Source: an uncultured Planctomycetaceae bacterium
GTDB lineage: Bacteria > Planctomycetota > Planctomycetia > Pirellulales > UBA1268
Assembly (NCBI GenBank): GCA_903885855.1
Contig: CAISKG010000610.1
Coordinates: forward strand, 1-23,881
Direction: 5' to 3'
DNA length: 23,881 nt
Numbering within the stretch: the first letter of the stretch is position 1; each line of letters opens with the position of its first letter. A program made the translations under genes and the position numbers. This document shows, in pieces, positions 22,615-23,881 of the stretch. The notes under the pieces were generated by a model. That model was given only the letters and a program-made list of their open reading frames with translations, made no database searches and was not told the origin of the DNA.

Positions 22615-23881
22615 CGATGGGCACCTCCGGGCCGCGCTCGAGGCCCCCCTTCGTCCAGTCGCACTTCCACCCGGGGAACACCGCCTGGGGGTAGGGGTCG
22701 GGGTCGATCGGCCCCTCGGAGGCGCGGACGATGTCGCACTGGCCGTCGGGGCGGATCCGTCCGAGGCGGAAATGCCGCGAGCAGTGCTGCGTGGCCGGAT
22801 CGAGGCGCACCGGCCCGCCCGGGCCGTCGAAGGAAAGGCCTTCGGCGAAGGCCTGCCGGACGGCGGCGGTGGCGAACGAACCCGCCTTCTCCACCGCCGC
22901 TTTCCAGAGGTGCAGCAGGCACCAGCCCGCCTCCATCGTGTCGCCGAAGATGCGGTCGCGGCCGAACGAGTCGCGGAACCCGCGCATCCACTCCTGGTTG
23001 GCGGGGGTGTCGACGGTCTGGAAGTAGCTCGAGAGGATGTAGTGGCCGTCGGCGTGGCCGCGGCCCACCGCACGCAGCTCGTCCTCGGAGCCGTTGGTCC
23101 AGAGCATGGGCACCCGGGCGGAGTCGACGCCGGCGGCGGCCAGCGCCTCGAAGAGGGCCACGTTGCCGGCCCCGTTGACGGTGTCGAGGATGCAGTCTGC
23201 CCCGGAGGCGTCGACGCGCGCCACGACGGCGTCGAAATCCTTCTGCCCGATGTCGAAGTAGTCCTCCCCCACGACCTCGATCCGCCGCTCGGCCAGCCAG
23301 GTCTTGGCGACGCGGTGCGTGGTCCGCGACGAGACGTCGTCGGAGCCGACGAGGAACATGCGCCGCCGCCCGCCCCCCGCCTCGGAGGCGAGCCAGTCGA
23401 TCGCCGGGAGGAGCTGCTGGTTCGGCACCTGGCCCCCGTAGACGACGTTGGGCGAGGTTTCGTTGCCCTCGTACTGCAGCGGGTAGAAGAGCAGCGCGTC
23501 GCGCTCCTCCACCAGCGGCACGACCGCCTTGCGGCTGGCGCTCGTCCAGCAGCCGAAGAGGGCCACCGCGCCCTCGTCGAGGAGCGCCTCGGCGCGGCGC
23601 GGGAACAGCGCGGTCCGCGAGCGCGTGTCGGGAGCGTGGGCCACGACGCGCCTCCCGAGGACGCCGCCGGCCTCGTTGAATCGCTCGATCGCATGCAGCT
23701 CCATGTCGCGCAGCGACGTCGAGCCCGGCGCGAGCGGGCCGGTCTGGGAATGGAGGAGCCCGATCGGCACGTCGGCCATCCGCGCCGCCTCCGGCGCCGC
23801 GCAGCCGGCGAACAGCGCCGGCGCGAGGAGCCGGGCCGCGGCGAGCACGCCCGCGTCGGCGAGCACGCGCCGGCGCGGGGC
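22607..23881 (-). CDS. UrtA-like urea/short-chain amide ABC substrate-binding lipoprotein (5' end at window edge)
   Basis: The frame is open to the right edge. The residues before the hydrophobic core read APRRR, the expected basic end of a signal peptide, so the start codon is probably just outside; a GTG at 23866 is possible but would lack the basic residues. The core LAAARLLAPALFAGC ends in a lipobox Cys. The mature part is a type I periplasmic binding protein (Peripla_BP_5/UrtA type). Landmarks are PIGLLHSQTGPLA, GCWTSASRKAVVPLVEE, LLFYPLQYEGNETSPNVVYG, LVGSDDVSSRT and the UrtA-like C-terminal ATQHCSRHFRLGRIRPDGQ. In UrtA systems this protein delivers urea to UrtBCDE. No permease or ATPase gene follows; AIM24 comes next. 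It may serve a transporter encoded elsewhere or act as a sensor part, which is inference. The ligand is unproven. Confidence 0.87.
   Translation of the reverse strand, partial: APRRRVLADAGVLAAARLLAPALFAGCAAPEAARMADVPIGLLHSQTGPLAPGSTSLRDMELHAIERFNEAGGVLGRRVVAHAPDTRSRTALFPRRAEALLDEGAVALFGCWTSASRKAVVPLVEERDALLFYPLQYEGNETSPNVVYGGQVPNQQLLPAIDWLASEAGGGRRRMFLVGSDDVSSRTTHRVAKTWLAERRIEVVGEDYFDIGQKDFDAVVARVDASGADCILDTVNGAGNVALFEALAAAGVDSARVPMLWTNGSEDELRAVGRGHADGHYILSSYFQTVDTPANQEWMRGFRDSFGRDRIFGDTMEAGWCLLHLWKAAVEKAGSFATAAVRQAFAEGLSFDGPGGPVRLDPATQHCSRHFRLGRIRPDGQCDIVRASEGPIDPDPYPQAVFPGWKCDWTKGGLERGPEVPIDG

Overview
The window looks like a chromosomal segment of a very GC-rich planctomycete, probably of the Pirellulales. 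This rests on family content, not on a marker gene: a cytochrome/DUF1549/DUF1553 (PSD1-type) gene followed by a Tat-exported DUF1501 gene, a DUF3472 protein, a large TPR protein, a TolC-like lipoprotein of planctomycete type, weak or absent Shine-Dalgarno sites and many GTG starts. I see no tRNA, rRNA, CRISPR array, insertion sequence, phage gene or integrase. Coding density is high and codon use looks uniform, so nothing points to recent acquisition.

Layout. (1) 1-5660, plus strand: the C-terminal part of an alpha-2-macroglobulin-like protein cut by the window edge, then a small DUF202 membrane protein whose stop codon overlaps the start of an L-lactate permease family transporter. (2) 5753-11526, plus strand: a TAGAAT box, then a 1459-residue membrane-anchored TPR protein followed after one base by a secreted DUF5077/DUF3472-like protein. 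(3) 11563-15428, minus strand: a secreted di-haem-motif PSD1 protein and its usual DUF1501 partner. (4) 15548-16534, plus strand: an aldo/keto reductase, divergent from region 3. (5) 16544-17029, minus strand: an unrecognised 161-residue protein whose ATG abuts, in the palindrome CATATG, the ATG of a divergent ApbE-type FMN transferase (17030-18022). (6) 18305-20641, plus strand: a TolC-family outer membrane lipoprotein behind a 282-base leader. (7) 20648-20738: three consecutive hairpins between convergent genes. (8) 20789-23881, minus strand: a three-gene set with overlapping starts and stops, in transcription order a UrtA-like amide/urea binding lipoprotein (cut by the window edge), an AIM24-like protein, and an exported protein with a CPFC motif.

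Most products are predicted to act in the membrane, periplasm or outside the cell. There is no single obvious pathway across the window. The units that read as functional sets are DUF202 + lactate permease, TPR + DUF3472, PSD1 + DUF1501, and UrtA-like + AIM24 + CPFC protein. I found no convincing new defence or biosynthetic system. The items most worth checking are the triple-hairpin element, the shared divergent start at CATATG, and the coupled UrtA-like/AIM24/CPFC cassette.
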